The notes under the pieces are model-generated. The model saw only the letters and a list, made by a program, of their open reading frames with translations, had not been told where the DNA came from and made no database searches. From positions 1 through 62,544 of the forward strand of contig NZ_JMPI01000047.1 in assembly GCF_000735355.1 (NCBI RefSeq): 62,544 nucleotides of DNA, given 5' to 3'. Both the position numbers and the translations under genes were made by a program. Each line of letters starts with the position of its first letter. The stretch's first letter is position 1. Shown one piece after another: positions 29,243 through 37,522 of this stretch. The DNA is from Buttiauxella agrestis ATCC 33320 (GTDB taxonomy: Bacteria; Pseudomonadota; Gammaproteobacteria; Enterobacterales; Enterobacteriaceae).

Positions 29243-29806
29243 TCAGAGGTAAACGATTTGAATTTGTCCATTAATACGAACATCACCCGCACCCGGCGCG
29301 TCGGTGGTTTTTACCAGTCCAGGCCATGCCTGAACGTTGAATGTACCATCTGTTTTGGCGGTATATGCTGAACTTGGTGTGCCTGGGGTAAGCTTGACTG
29401 CACTGGCACCATTCCCTAAAAACATCAGCAAACCGACATGTGTTGCAGGTGAGTTTGTGGAACCATTGGCAAGTGCATTGGCATCATCAGCATCTGCGGT
29501 ACCTAGTAATGTCACGGTAAATTGCTGTTCTGCCGCGCAGTCAGACAAATCCAGCGTGGGCATCTGACCGGAGGGAGTAATCATATTTGTTGAATTTGCC
29601 GCGGTGCTGATTTCCAGTTTTGAAATATCAGTATCAGCAAAGGAGATCGAAGTCGGGAAGCTTACTGTGCAGCCGCCCCCGGTGACTTCTCCTTCAATAT
29701 TTATGGTTTCCGTCAGACCATCAGCACCAAAAGCAATGGAGGATAATCCAGCTGAGACTAATAAAAGGCTTAACGCTAATGCCTTTCTAGTTTTATTTTT
29801 ATTCAT
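29243..29806 (-). CDS. Fimbrial major subunit (first pilin)
   Basis: The 187-residue pilin starts with a basic n-region and a signal peptide ending near SIAFGA. It has two cysteines that can form the pilin disulfide (GGGCTVSF and LSDCAAEQ) and the terminal strand GQIQIVYL. As first gene of the operon it is probably the main shaft subunit. An AAGGA site lies 8 bp before the ATG. Confidence 0.88.
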   Translation of the reverse strand: MNKNKTRKALALSLLLVSAGLSSIAFGADGLTETINIEGEVTGGGCTVSFPTSISFADTDISKLEISTAANSTNMITPSGQMPTLDLSDCAAEQQFTVTLLGTADADDANALANGSTNSPATHVGLLMFLGNGASAVKLTPGTPSSAYTAKTDGTFNVQAWPGLVKTTDAPGAGDVRINGQIQIVYL

Positions 29807-30615
29807 ACTAATTTTCCTTGTGTTTATTATTTCCCAACTTCAAAGCATTTATTTTCGCTAACTATCTAATTTATCTAACAATAGTAAGCTAACACTTGTA
29901 TGACATGATCTCTTTATATATTCGCTCCAAAAAAAGACCATTTTTTAATAGTAATAAAACTTCACTACTAGTAGCAGCCAGTTTGATCGTTATGCATTCC
30001 CGCTGATTTTTATCAACAGCAGGCGCTATCAGCCGCTTCGGAAGCCCGCCTGCGGGAACCTTTTTTGTAATGCGGTACCGGATTGCGTAAACTTTTGGTC
30101 ATGCAAGCCAAATAGGCAAAGCCGATTGCGTACCATCACATACATTAGGCGGGAGCGCCCTGCCAGCCACCTGCAACATGATTTCCGACTGCGAGGCGTT
30201 CTGCGTCTTTGGTTTCTTCCGATAAATTCCTGATGCCGTCAAAACCGGTAATTTTCGCAGCAAATTCTTCTTTTGCGAGTCACGTCGCACCACATAAATG
30301 CAACGCTGAAAGCACTATAATTCCACTTGTCACCTGAAAACCTCCGGGCGTATTCTCTCTGTGCACCAGCAAAATCTGGTGTCGGGCGTAGGAACCCGAA
30401 TACTCTCTACGGCGATATCAAGGATTTAGCGTCTTTTTGATTGTCGCAGCACTCGCACACCTTTATCCTTATCAACGGTGGTGCTGATGGGGCAACCTTC
30501 GGGTTGGCCAGCTATCGTAGAGAGTCTGGTATTCCTACCCCCATTAGCGCCACCAACTTGAGCGTAGGAACTCTTGTGGTGACGATTTAAATAACTCGCT
30601 ACGGAGATCACCAAC
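29807..30615. other. 809-bp region without convincing gene; structured RNA-like segment
   Basis: The first 180 bp are AT-rich and should hold the fimbrial promoter; no invertible-element repeats or fim recombinase gene are seen. At 30045-30066, CCCGC-CT-GCGGG is followed by AACC and six T, a weak rightward terminator. At 30384-30419 and 30511-30540 two arms form a long imperfect inverted repeat (GGCGTAGGAA...CTCTCTACG against CGTAGAGAG...TTCCTACC). Between them CAACC-TTCG-GGTTG (30493-30506) makes a UUCG tetraloop hairpin. Leftward reading gives AGQPEGCP, a string reminiscent of P4-satellite Ash/Icd-like leaders; this is suggestive only. Confidence 0.5.
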
Positions 30616-31047
30616 ATGATGTCAGCTCAAACATTTTCTGAGGCGCAATGCGGCGGCGCCCTGTATTCCCAAATTTCCGCCAGCATGGATCTATTCCAGC
30701 TTCTCGACACGTGCGAATCCCTTGCCGACGAACTGATCGAATGCCATTCAGAAACTGAACAACAGGCGCTTTGCGGGCGAATCGCACATTGTCTGGAGGT
30801 GCTGAAAACGACTTTTGTCCAGCCACTGCCCGGCTACCTGGTCGAATGCCTCACCGTTGGAAAAGAAGCCAAAATACAGGTGAATAACGACTCAGAAATA
30901 CAGCGCCAGTATTGCCATGCATTGACCCAGACATTATTAAGTCGTGCCCATACGCCTGAAGTTAACCGCGCCTTAACCGGCATGCTGTTTGATTTGATTA
31001 ATGACCTGGTTGAAGACCTGCAGGCACCGCGCTTTCTGCGCGATTAA
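30616..31047 (+). CDS. Hypothetical protein, possibly satellite-phage derived
   Basis: The 143-residue cytosolic protein has no signal peptide or membrane helix; it appears all-helical (LADELIECHSETEQQALC, LTGMLFDLINDL). I cannot name its family. A GGAG site lies 9 bp before the ATG at 30616, with another ATG directly after. It follows the structured region that may be a P4-type immunity relic, so origin from a phage satellite is plausible. No partner genes of such an element (integrase, primase) are present. Confidence 0.6.
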   Translation: MMSAQTFSEAQCGGALYSQISASMDLFQLLDTCESLADELIECHSETEQQALCGRIAHCLEVLKTTFVQPLPGYLVECLTVGKEAKIQVNNDSEIQRQYCHALTQTLLSRAHTPEVNRALTGMLFDLINDLVEDLQAPRFLRD

Positions 31048-31057
31048 GTAGGGTTGT

Positions 31058-31088
31058 CTGACACAGCCTCGAAAATAAAAGGTATAAT
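31058..31088 (+). promoter_or_regulatory. Candidate promoter of yaiL
   Basis: CTGACA (31058) and a perfect TATAAT (31083) are 19 bp apart, or TGACAC 18 bp apart, 35 bp upstream of the yaiL ATG. Confidence 0.55.
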
Positions 31089-31122
31089 CTGCGGTATTAC
31101 TTTATTGGATTTAGAAACGATC

Positions 31123-31662
31123 ATGACAAAACTCACGTTACAAGAGCAGATGCTCAAAGCTGGATTAGTCAGCAGCAAAAAAATGGATAAAGTGCAGAGA
31201 ACGGCCAAAAAATCGCGACTTCAGGCTCGCGAGGCAAGAGAGGCAGTGGAAGCCAATAAAAAAGCGCAAATTGAGCGCGATAAACTGCTGAGTGAACAAC
31301 AAAAGCAGGCAACGTTATCTAAAGAATTAAAAGCTCAGATTAAACAGCTCATTGAGATGAACCGAATTGTTATATCAAAGGGCGATATTGGATATAACTT
31401 CACCGATAATAATCTGATTAAAAAAGTGTATGTCGATAAAGTGACTCAGGCTCAATTAATTAATGGCCGCCTCGCTATTGCACGTCTGGTTACTGATAAT
31501 AACCCTGATGGCGAATACGCTATTATCCCCGCAAGCGTCGCCGATAAAATCGCGCAACGTGATGCCAGCAGCATTGTATTAAATAGCGCACTTAGCAAAG
31601 AAGCTCAGGATGAAGAAGATCCGTATGCTGATTTCGTCGTACCTGACGATTTGATGTGGTAA
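31123..31662 (+). CDS. yaiL: DUF2058 nucleoprotein YaiL
   Basis: The 179-residue protein is a close match in layout to E. coli YaiL: TLQEQMLKAGL at the start, a long charged coiled coil (residues about 20-95), the GDIGYNFTDNNLIKK segment and an acidic end DPYADFVVPDDLMW. Function is unknown; a link with nucleic acids has been proposed for the family. The ATG at 31123 was chosen over a TTG 23 codons upstream because of family length and the promoter between them. In E. coli the gene is in another chromosomal region. Confidence 0.92.
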   Translation: MTKLTLQEQMLKAGLVSSKKMDKVQRTAKKSRLQAREAREAVEANKKAQIERDKLLSEQQKQATLSKELKAQIKQLIEMNRIVISKGDIGYNFTDNNLIKKVYVDKVTQAQLINGRLAIARLVTDNNPDGEYAIIPASVADKIAQRDASSIVLNSALSKEAQDEEDPYADFVVPDDLMW

Positions 31663-31755
31663 AGGTAATTGCCAGTCACATGGCGTGGCAGGCATAAAAT
31701 TAGAAGGCAACGGGGTGACCCATTGCCTTCATTGCAAACCAGACTAAAAAATAAG

Positions 31756-32547
31756 TTACTCAAGACAGGCAATATATTTTTCACCTGAACGTCGCACGAT
31801 CTCATCTGCGTTTTTGGTAATGTCTTTTCCTTCAAACGCCCCGTAGAGTTGCGCAAATTTCACATGACTCAGGCGGTGCGTAATATCGCTGACGGTCGCA
31901 GCCGATAGCGGCAGCATATTCGGGTAGCTCCACATGAACGATACGGCATTCGCGCCCGGCGTGACCTGGATAATATCTCCGGAAAGCAGTACCCCTTCGC
32001 CTCGCGTCCAGTGAAGAACGCTGCCACCGGCGAAGTGCCCGCCAAGACGAATTAAACTGACATCAGCAGTCAGCTTAAGTGTGTCACCTTCCCAGCGAGT
32101 AATGTAAGGACTGTCGCGCATGATCCACTTGCTATCACTGGCGTGCAGGTAAATCGGCGCGTCAAATTCAGCGGCCCAATCCTGCATCGTGGTGTAGTAA
32201 TGAGGGTGTGAAATGGCGATGGCCTTTAAGCCACCGATGGCAGAAATCAGCGTTTTCGTCGCGTCGTCGAGATTAGCAATACAGTCCCACAGAATATTGC
32301 CTTCCGGCGTTCTCAGAATAAAAGCGCGCTGACCAATCGCAAAATCTGGAATACTCTCGATGCTAAAGAGGTTGCTCTCGAACTGCTTCCATTTGTTCGT
32401 ATGCGCAGCTCTGACGGCGTCAAAATCGACCCATTTCTGCCCTGAGACAGGAATATACTGCCGCTCGTCTTCGCAAATTTTACAGTGTTCTGGATGGGAA
32501 TCGGCTATCTCATAGGATGTGCCGCAGGCTTTGCATAAAGTGATCAT
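31756..32547 (-). CDS. Metallo-beta-lactamase-fold protein with N-terminal zinc ribbon
   Basis: The 263-residue cytosolic protein begins with a probable zinc ribbon (Cys7-x2-Cys10 and Cys21-x2-Cys24). The MBL fold follows: SHPHYYTTM replaces the standard HxHxDH loop, GGHFAGGSVLHW carries a further His, and LLSGDIIQV the bridging Asp. Because the loop lacks its Asp-His part, metal binding may be partial. The substrate is unknown. It is divergent from the DUF1294 gene. Confidence 0.75.
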   Translation of the reverse strand: MITLCKACGTSYEIADSHPEHCKICEDERQYIPVSGQKWVDFDAVRAAHTNKWKQFESNLFSIESIPDFAIGQRAFILRTPEGNILWDCIANLDDATKTLISAIGGLKAIAISHPHYYTTMQDWAAEFDAPIYLHASDSKWIMRDSPYITRWEGDTLKLTADVSLIRLGGHFAGGSVLHWTRGEGVLLSGDIIQVTPGANAVSFMWSYPNMLPLSAATVSDITHRLSHVKFAQLYGAFEGKDITKNADEIVRRSGEKYIACLE

Positions 32548-32681
32548 TGCTGCTCCAGTATCCGATAAACATTGTCAGCCTGGCACAGCGATACATCACA
32601 ATGTGTCAGTTAGTGCTTCCACCCGACTGTATCGGGTATCATTCAGCCCCAATATTCCTGATAACTTCTGTGGCTACTGGT

Positions 32682-33035
32682 ATGAATCTCAATCGCTTCT
32701 GTTATTTTCTGCTGGCTTTAGCGGCTGCTGGAAGCCTATTTACGCCGCATCCCTGGGTCATGTGGCTCCTGCTCGTCAACATGCTGACGGTGGTCGTTTA
32801 CGGCGGGGATAAAATGGCGGCCCGCAAGGCCTGGCGCAGAGTTCCTGAAATTACCTTGCTGATGTTTGGGTTGGTGGGAGGATGGCCTGGCGCGATTGCG
32901 GGTCAACAACTCTTCCGCCATAAAACACAAAAGCAGCCTTTTAAAGCCTATTTTATCGTCAGTGTGATTTTGAATATCTCAGTACTGCTGGCAATTTATC
33001 AGCTCTACCCGTTTTCTTCTTTTTTCACTTCCTGA
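32682..33035 (+). CDS. DUF1294 inner-membrane protein
   Basis: The 117-residue protein has three to four membrane helices and the DUF1294 signature VVYGGDKMAA...WRRVPE, then GGWPGA and QQLFRHKT-K. I set the start at 32682 (MNLNRFCYFLL) since the family begins directly with a helix; an in-frame start at 32547 would add 45 unlikely residues. Function is unknown. Some DUF1294 proteins carry a cold-shock domain; this one does not. Confidence 0.8.
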   Translation: MNLNRFCYFLLALAAAGSLFTPHPWVMWLLLVNMLTVVVYGGDKMAARKAWRRVPEITLLMFGLVGGWPGAIAGQQLFRHKTQKQPFKAYFIVSVILNISVLLAIYQLYPFSSFFTS

Positions 33036-33271
33036 ACATTATCCCTGGTCACAGACTGTTGAAAATACCTCAGTCTGAATGACCTCAGCCCTACTCCCAA
33101 CCCCAAATTTATTATTAAACGTATCTCTTGCGCCCAAAGCACAAACTGCACTTATTACAACATTTCTATTCCGTACCCTCGCGCCCTCCTCATTCTGGAT
33201 TGAATAATCCCAACGCTTTGAAGCAACTGCATCTATATTTTTTATGCGACCTATTTTAGATGGAGATAACC

Positions 33272-33322
33272 ATGAAACAGCAAATACCTGGTTTTAAAAA
33301 AAGTACGGTAGCAGGCCAATGA
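33272..33322 (+). CDS. 16-codon upstream ORF coupled to the FadL-like gene
   Basis: ATG AAA CAG CAA... encodes MKQQIPGFKKSTVAGQ. It has a good ribosome site (TGGAGATAACC), while the gene behind it has only a poor one (AGCAGG). Its stop overlaps the next start as ATGA (33319-33322). It is probably a coupling leader. The 236 bp before it, back to the DUF1294 gene, contain no other feature I can support. Confidence 0.55.
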   Translation: MKQQIPGFKKSTVAGQ

Positions 33323-34503
33323 AGAAAATCACCGTTTTATGCTCAGGGCTGCTGTTCTCTTCGCTCAGTCACGCCAGTGCGCTCTATTTTTACGAAATCG
33401 GTACTGAAGACACGGCTCTTGCAGGTGCCGGGCAAGCCGCTCGTGCTGGCGATGCCTCAACAATTGTGACTAACCCGGCGGGCATGACGCGTCTACCCGA
33501 CCATATATTTACCGGCGGCGTGCAGGCGTTAGGCGGGAATATTGATTACCAACTGGATAATTCATCACAGCAAAGTCCGGGCAACGTCATGAATGTCATG
33601 CCCAACGCGAGTGGATTCTACAGCCAGAAAATTAATGACGATTTGTACGCCGGTATTGGGTTATACGGCAATTACGGTTTAGGGATCGATTTCGGTAATT
33701 GGGCTGGCGATCGCTTAATCAAAAAAAGCACGTTGATGGCGATGACGCTGAGTCCTTCCCTCGCCTACAAATTAAGCGATCGCGTTTCGGTGGGCGCTTC
33801 TGCCAACATCAATTACGGCTTCCTGTCATTAACCCGCAACGTTGATGGCGAGGACGATAAACAAAAAGATCATGACTGGGCGATGAGTTATCGCCTGGGT
33901 TTGTTGATGGAGCTGACAGACCAGACTCGCGCGGGCGTGACCTGGAACAGCGAAACTAAATACGATTTCAGCATCGACGGCAAGGCCCGTTTGCCTAACC
34001 TGCCCAACGTGCAGTACGACTTGCCAATCACTGCGCAAGTGAATGCGCCGCAGCAAATCATGGTGAGTCTGGTACATGACATCAACAAACAGTGGTCGGT
34101 GATGGGAGATTTGGGCTGGCAGGACTGGAGTCGCTTTGGCGCACCGCAGGTTAGCGTTGTCGGCCAGCCGCTCGATAAAACCAACCGGATGAAAGATACC
34201 TGGCATACTGCGCTCGGTGTGCAATATCGCCCGACGGATCAGTGGCGTCTGAATGCAGGTGTCGCATTTGATAGCACACCGTACGATAGCCAGAGCAACG
34301 TGGCGATGACCATTCCAACCGGCGATGAGTGGCGCTTTGCCACGGGGGCGCAATACCAGTTAACCACGGCCAGCAACGTGGGTTTTGCGGTGGAATATCT
34401 GCACATGCAATCCTCTAAAACCCAGACGCCAGAGATACTTCAGGGCAGCTACGACCACCCATATCTTTGGTTTGCGAGTGTGAACTACAGCTATCAGTTC
34501 TAA
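33319..34503 (+). CDS. FadL/OmpP1-family outer-membrane transporter
   Basis: The 394-residue protein belongs to the OmpP1/FadL/TodX family but is shorter than FadL (440) and clearly a paralogue. It has a signal peptide (to SHASA), then ALYFYEIGTEDTALAGAGQAARA, the NPAGM motif and a C-terminal aromatic strand NYSYQF. Such proteins import hydrophobic molecules; the substrate is unknown and no FadR site is seen. It heads a run of three outer-membrane barrel genes. Confidence 0.88.
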   Translation: MKKITVLCSGLLFSSLSHASALYFYEIGTEDTALAGAGQAARAGDASTIVTNPAGMTRLPDHIFTGGVQALGGNIDYQLDNSSQQSPGNVMNVMPNASGFYSQKINDDLYAGIGLYGNYGLGIDFGNWAGDRLIKKSTLMAMTLSPSLAYKLSDRVSVGASANINYGFLSLTRNVDGEDDKQKDHDWAMSYRLGLLMELTDQTRAGVTWNSETKYDFSIDGKARLPNLPNVQYDLPITAQVNAPQQIMVSLVHDINKQWSVMGDLGWQDWSRFGAPQVSVVGQPLDKTNRMKDTWHTALGVQYRPTDQWRLNAGVAFDSTPYDSQSNVAMTIPTGDEWRFATGAQYQLTTASNVGFAVEYLHMQSSKTQTPEILQGSYDHPYLWFASVNYSYQF

Positions 34504-34524
34504 ACTTGACTTACCGGTGTAAAC

Positions 34525-34596
34525 GGTGGATGACGCTGTGCTTATCCACCCTACAGCACCCTTTCGTAGGTCGGATAAGCGCAGCGTCATCCGACA
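34525..34596. repeat. REP pair (BIME-like) between two outer-membrane genes
   Basis: GGTGGATGACGC...CTTATCCACC followed by GTAGGTCGGATAAGCGCAGCGTCATCCGAC. Same architecture as 4433-4504 and 49326-49397. Confidence 0.85.
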
Positions 34597-34640
34597 CAAT
34601 CGGCGTAACTTTGTCAGCAATCAGGAGGCGACGAGCAACT

Positions 34641-35591
34641 ATGACATTTCCGTTACCCGGCGCCTTCATTCTGCTGGGAGCGTTGCTCTCCAGCCCGCTG
34701 TGCTTTGCTTTAGACGGCAGCCGTCTGAAGCATCGGGCTGATGCCGTGCTCACCCTGATGAGTTACACGGTGGTGCCCGACATTACCGCCAGCGACCTGA
34801 ATGTCGACAGCGGAACCAGCGAAAGTAATGAGCTGACCATTACCCAATTTGGCGGCGGCGCTACCATGAGCCAAAGTTTTCCCATTTATCTCGAAGGAGC
34901 AATGAGCTACAGCCGCTATGACCCTCAATTTGTTCTGACCAACGGTGAAGAAAGCCGCAAAATCCCGACCCGCTGGAACAGCCTGACCGCTACCGGAGGC
35001 ATTGGCTGGGATTTTCACTTGTACAAAGATAAATGGGGCGGAAATCTGGTGTTGCGCCCAATTGGTAATGTGATGCTGGGCACCATGGCGAGTGACTTAC
35101 GCATTGGCACCTACCTGGTGGAACAGCGTCTGGACGATGATTTTAAATTTCTTGATGGTGGCCGACTCAATGCCTATGGCCTCGGCGGTGCGTTAATGCT
35201 CGATTACGAGTTATTTTCCAAACCTCAGGATATTGATATTGAGTTACGCTACTCCGCAATGAGCCTGCAATCATTTGGCAGTACCACAAAAACCGTTCAG
35301 GGTCAGGCGAGTGCCGAAAACCTCGGTATTTATCTGCGTCGGCGTGCGCCGATTTCTGACTGGACGTTACTGCAAAAGCCGCTTCGCTATGTTCTTGAGG
35401 GCGCACATACCGAATATCTTGGTGAACAACGGGGGCAACTCGGCTTTAACAGCTTGTCCTCCGTGGGGGTTGGCCTGGAGCTTGATAGCAGCGAGTATCG
35501 CGTTTTTGTTACCCGTACACGCCTCGTTGCACGTTATATGTTTGGCGATAACACCACGGGTTATGGTCTGGGTTTGGCGATGAGTTTTTAA
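34641..35591 (+). CDS. Outer-membrane beta-barrel protein of unknown function
   Basis: The 316-residue protein has a signal peptide (ILLGALLSSPLCFA), repeated amphipathic strands and a C-terminal GLGLAMSF, a typical barrel-assembly signal with final Phe. I do not recognise the family. The ATG at 34641, with AGGAGG 12 bp upstream, was chosen over an earlier in-frame start that would overlap the FadL-like gene and lack a signal peptide. It lies between FadL-like and MipA-like genes in the same direction. Confidence 0.75.
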   Translation: MTFPLPGAFILLGALLSSPLCFALDGSRLKHRADAVLTLMSYTVVPDITASDLNVDSGTSESNELTITQFGGGATMSQSFPIYLEGAMSYSRYDPQFVLTNGEESRKIPTRWNSLTATGGIGWDFHLYKDKWGGNLVLRPIGNVMLGTMASDLRIGTYLVEQRLDDDFKFLDGGRLNAYGLGGALMLDYELFSKPQDIDIELRYSAMSLQSFGSTTKTVQGQASAENLGIYLRRRAPISDWTLLQKPLRYVLEGAHTEYLGEQRGQLGFNSLSSVGVGLELDSSEYRVFVTRTRLVARYMFGDNTTGYGLGLAMSF

Positions 35592-35653
35592 AATACCGAA
35601 GAAACAAGCAGGTTTTAGAACACTGGATACAATAAACACTTTTGGGATACCCG

Positions 35654-36469
35654 ATGAGACGACAGCCACATTTTACTCCTGCACGCTTTGCGACCGCCTT
35701 TTGCCCCCTGCTATTGCTCAGTTCACTGGCACACGCCGAGGTTGATCTCGGTTCTTTAGAACTATTCGCCAAAGACAACACCACCAGCCCTATTCCAAAA
35801 GGTCTGGTGCTGGGCGGCGCGGTCATTAACGGTACGGCACGCTACGAAGCGCAAAAGAACGAAACCTACGTGATTCCCGGCGCATTCTATTTTGGCAATA
35901 ACCTGATGTATCTTGGCGACCGCGCCCGCTACTACTTTCATCTGGACGATACAACAGCGGCCTATGCTTACGGCAGATTTCGTTTTGGCAATCTTGATCC
36001 CGATGATGAACACGAATTTGACGGCATGCGCAAACGAAAATCGGAGTTTGAAGCCGGTGTCGGCGGCACGCTTATCACGCCTTACGCATTACTCAGCGCA
36101 AGGGTCAGCTCCGATGTCACCGGGCGCAGTAACGGCCAGGAATTACTGTTGTGGGCTGATTTCCCGATAGTTAAAGGTAAATTACTCATCATGCCCGGCA
36201 TGGGGATGATGATCCGCAGCTCGAATATGGCCAATTATTACTTCGGAGGCATTTCGAAAAACGAAGCCACTGCCATTCGCCCGGCATGGGATACAGGAAC
36301 GACCTTCTCGCCAATGACGGCGTTGATTACCAGCTATCGCTTTAGTTCGAAATGGGTGGGAATGTTTGCGGCCAATTACGAGTTTTATGATAAAGATATT
36401 GCCGACAGCCCTATCGTTCAGCACAACGGGGAGTTGTACGCGACCGTTGCGGTCGGCTATATCTGGTAA
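35654..36469 (+). CDS. MipA/OmpV-family outer-membrane protein
   Basis: The 271-residue protein has a signal peptide ending at LAHA and the MipA/OmpV pattern: GLVLGGAVINGTARYEAQ, YVIPGAFYFGNN, a central GVGGTLITPYALLSARVSSDV and the final GYIW. E. coli MipA scaffolds MltA and PBP1B; OmpV-type members differ in role, so a function cannot be assigned. The start is the ATG at 35654. It is 62 bp behind the previous barrel gene. Confidence 0.83.
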   Translation: MRRQPHFTPARFATAFCPLLLLSSLAHAEVDLGSLELFAKDNTTSPIPKGLVLGGAVINGTARYEAQKNETYVIPGAFYFGNNLMYLGDRARYYFHLDDTTAAYAYGRFRFGNLDPDDEHEFDGMRKRKSEFEAGVGGTLITPYALLSARVSSDVTGRSNGQELLLWADFPIVKGKLLIMPGMGMMIRSSNMANYYFGGISKNEATAIRPAWDTGTTFSPMTALITSYRFSSKWVGMFAANYEFYDKDIADSPIVQHNGELYATVAVGYIW

Positions 36470-36500
36470 TCAAATACGGGCTGATGGTATTCATCAATAT

Positions 36501-36947
36501 CTATCTGGAGTCAGGAATGATCGAGATATGCCCGTTACGCTCCAGAATGGCGAATTTGATCTCTGCAAGCCTGGTAAGGCCGTGATCCACGCGGGCGGTT
36601 AACAAAATATCATCGCAGGAAATATCGGCTTTCTTCATTTTGTCCTGAAACAAATAGCCATTTTCCACCAGAATCACCGGCGTGTTATCAAGAAAGTCAT
36701 CCGCACCCGGCAGATATTTTTTGATTAATCCAAACAACATATCCACCACAATCAGGGTGACGATGGTCAGCATCGCGCCGGTAACTGAAAAGTCATCCCC
36801 CAATAATGCCTGTTGAGTCGCCTCACTAATTATCAGCAGTAAAATCAAATCGAATGACGTCATTTGCAGCAGCGCCCGACGACCCGCAATTTTAAACACC
36901 ACCATTAAAATCAGGTAAATGGCTACTGCCCTTAAAACCATATCCAT
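36501..36947 (-). CDS. DUF421 (YetF-like) membrane protein
   Basis: The 148-residue protein has three N-terminal membrane helices followed by a cytosolic domain with the DUF421 segments DLILLLIISEATQQALLGDDFS and LVENGYLFQDKMKKADIS-x-DDIL (both interrupted here in reading). It ends with FAILERNGHISI, the common C-terminus of the family. Function is unknown. It starts 12 bp after the next gene's stop, forming a pair. Confidence 0.85.
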   Translation of the reverse strand: MDMVLRAVAIYLILMVVFKIAGRRALLQMTSFDLILLLIISEATQQALLGDDFSVTGAMLTIVTLIVVDMLFGLIKKYLPGADDFLDNTPVILVENGYLFQDKMKKADISCDDILLTARVDHGLTRLAEIKFAILERNGHISIIPDSR

Positions 36948-36959
36948 TGTCTGGCTACC

Positions 36960-37469
36960 TTAAGGATAAATAAATTGGTGGAGTGTGATTTCCGGGCCGT
37001 TATCAATGGCAACGGTGCTGTGAGTCGCACCAAATTTCATTGGCGTCAGACTCAACCACAGCGTTTGCTCAGAGCCTGGTGCCGATACGGAATATTCAAG
37101 CACCATCTTTCCATTGAGGCTGTACATTTTATCGGGCTGAGGTTGCAGGGTATCGATGCGAAAGCTGTCCATGAAATCCCCGCCAAGAATAATACGGTTG
37201 CGGTTTTCGCGAATCTGGGACGAGGTGATTTTCATATCCACATCGCTCATCAGACGACTGTATTTCTCATAATCAATGCGAAGTGTTCCACTGTCGTTTA
37301 CGATTCGGGCGTCGCTAATATAGCCACGAGAAAAAAGCCCGACCATCGCTGCAATCACAATGGCTAGCAACAGGGCAAAACCCATCCTTCGCAACTGGAA
37401 TTCAAAACTCAGCCAGAACGGTTTTTCAACAATCGGTAATGATGATTTATCGGCGGGGGTGGGGTTCAT
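36960..37469 (-). CDS. Membrane-anchored hypothetical protein paired with DUF421
   Basis: The 169-residue protein has one membrane helix at about residues 32-50 and a periplasmic region of beta strands (TLRIDYEKYSRLM, ITLHQFIYP at the end). I do not recognise a named domain. Its 12-bp spacing to the DUF421 gene suggests they act together. Confidence 0.7.
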   Translation of the reverse strand: MNPTPADKSSLPIVEKPFWLSFEFQLRRMGFALLLAIVIAAMVGLFSRGYISDARIVNDSGTLRIDYEKYSRLMSDVDMKITSSQIRENRNRIILGGDFMDSFRIDTLQPQPDKMYSLNGKMVLEYSVSAPGSEQTLWLSLTPMKFGATHSTVAIDNGPEITLHQFIYP

Positions 37470-37474
37470 TATTC

Positions 37475-37502
37475 TTCATCCAGCCAGTGGTTGCTGGATG
37501 AA
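37475..37502. terminator. Hairpin after pxpA, no T-run
   Basis: TTCATCCAGC pairs perfectly with GCTGGATGAA across an 8-nt loop, between the pxpA stop and the start of the gene at 37469. Without a T tract it may act as an mRNA end or processing site instead of an intrinsic terminator. Confidence 0.5.
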
Positions 37503-37522
37503 GTCTAGTCAAGCGGGACGGG

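Noticed and set aside
30099-30293. Leftward 64-codon frame near the fimbrial promoter side
   Set aside because: No ribosome site or recognisable domain; similarity to Icd-like leaders is too vague to call a gene.
30426-30617. Leftward 63-codon frame opposite the structured region
   Set aside because: Its start overlaps the start of the better supported rightward gene. It was used only as a hint of P4-type sequence, not called as a gene.
15131-31050. A third copy of the argW boundary repeat on the right of the fimbrial operon
   Set aside because: I looked for the T-arm and CCATTTCTTAG sequence up to 31 kb and did not see it; the right edge of the fimbrial segment is undefined.
33272-34503. 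Possibility that the 16-codon ORF and the FadL-like gene are one frameshifted gene
   Set aside because: The downstream gene has its own complete signal peptide directly at its start, so no N-terminal part is missing.
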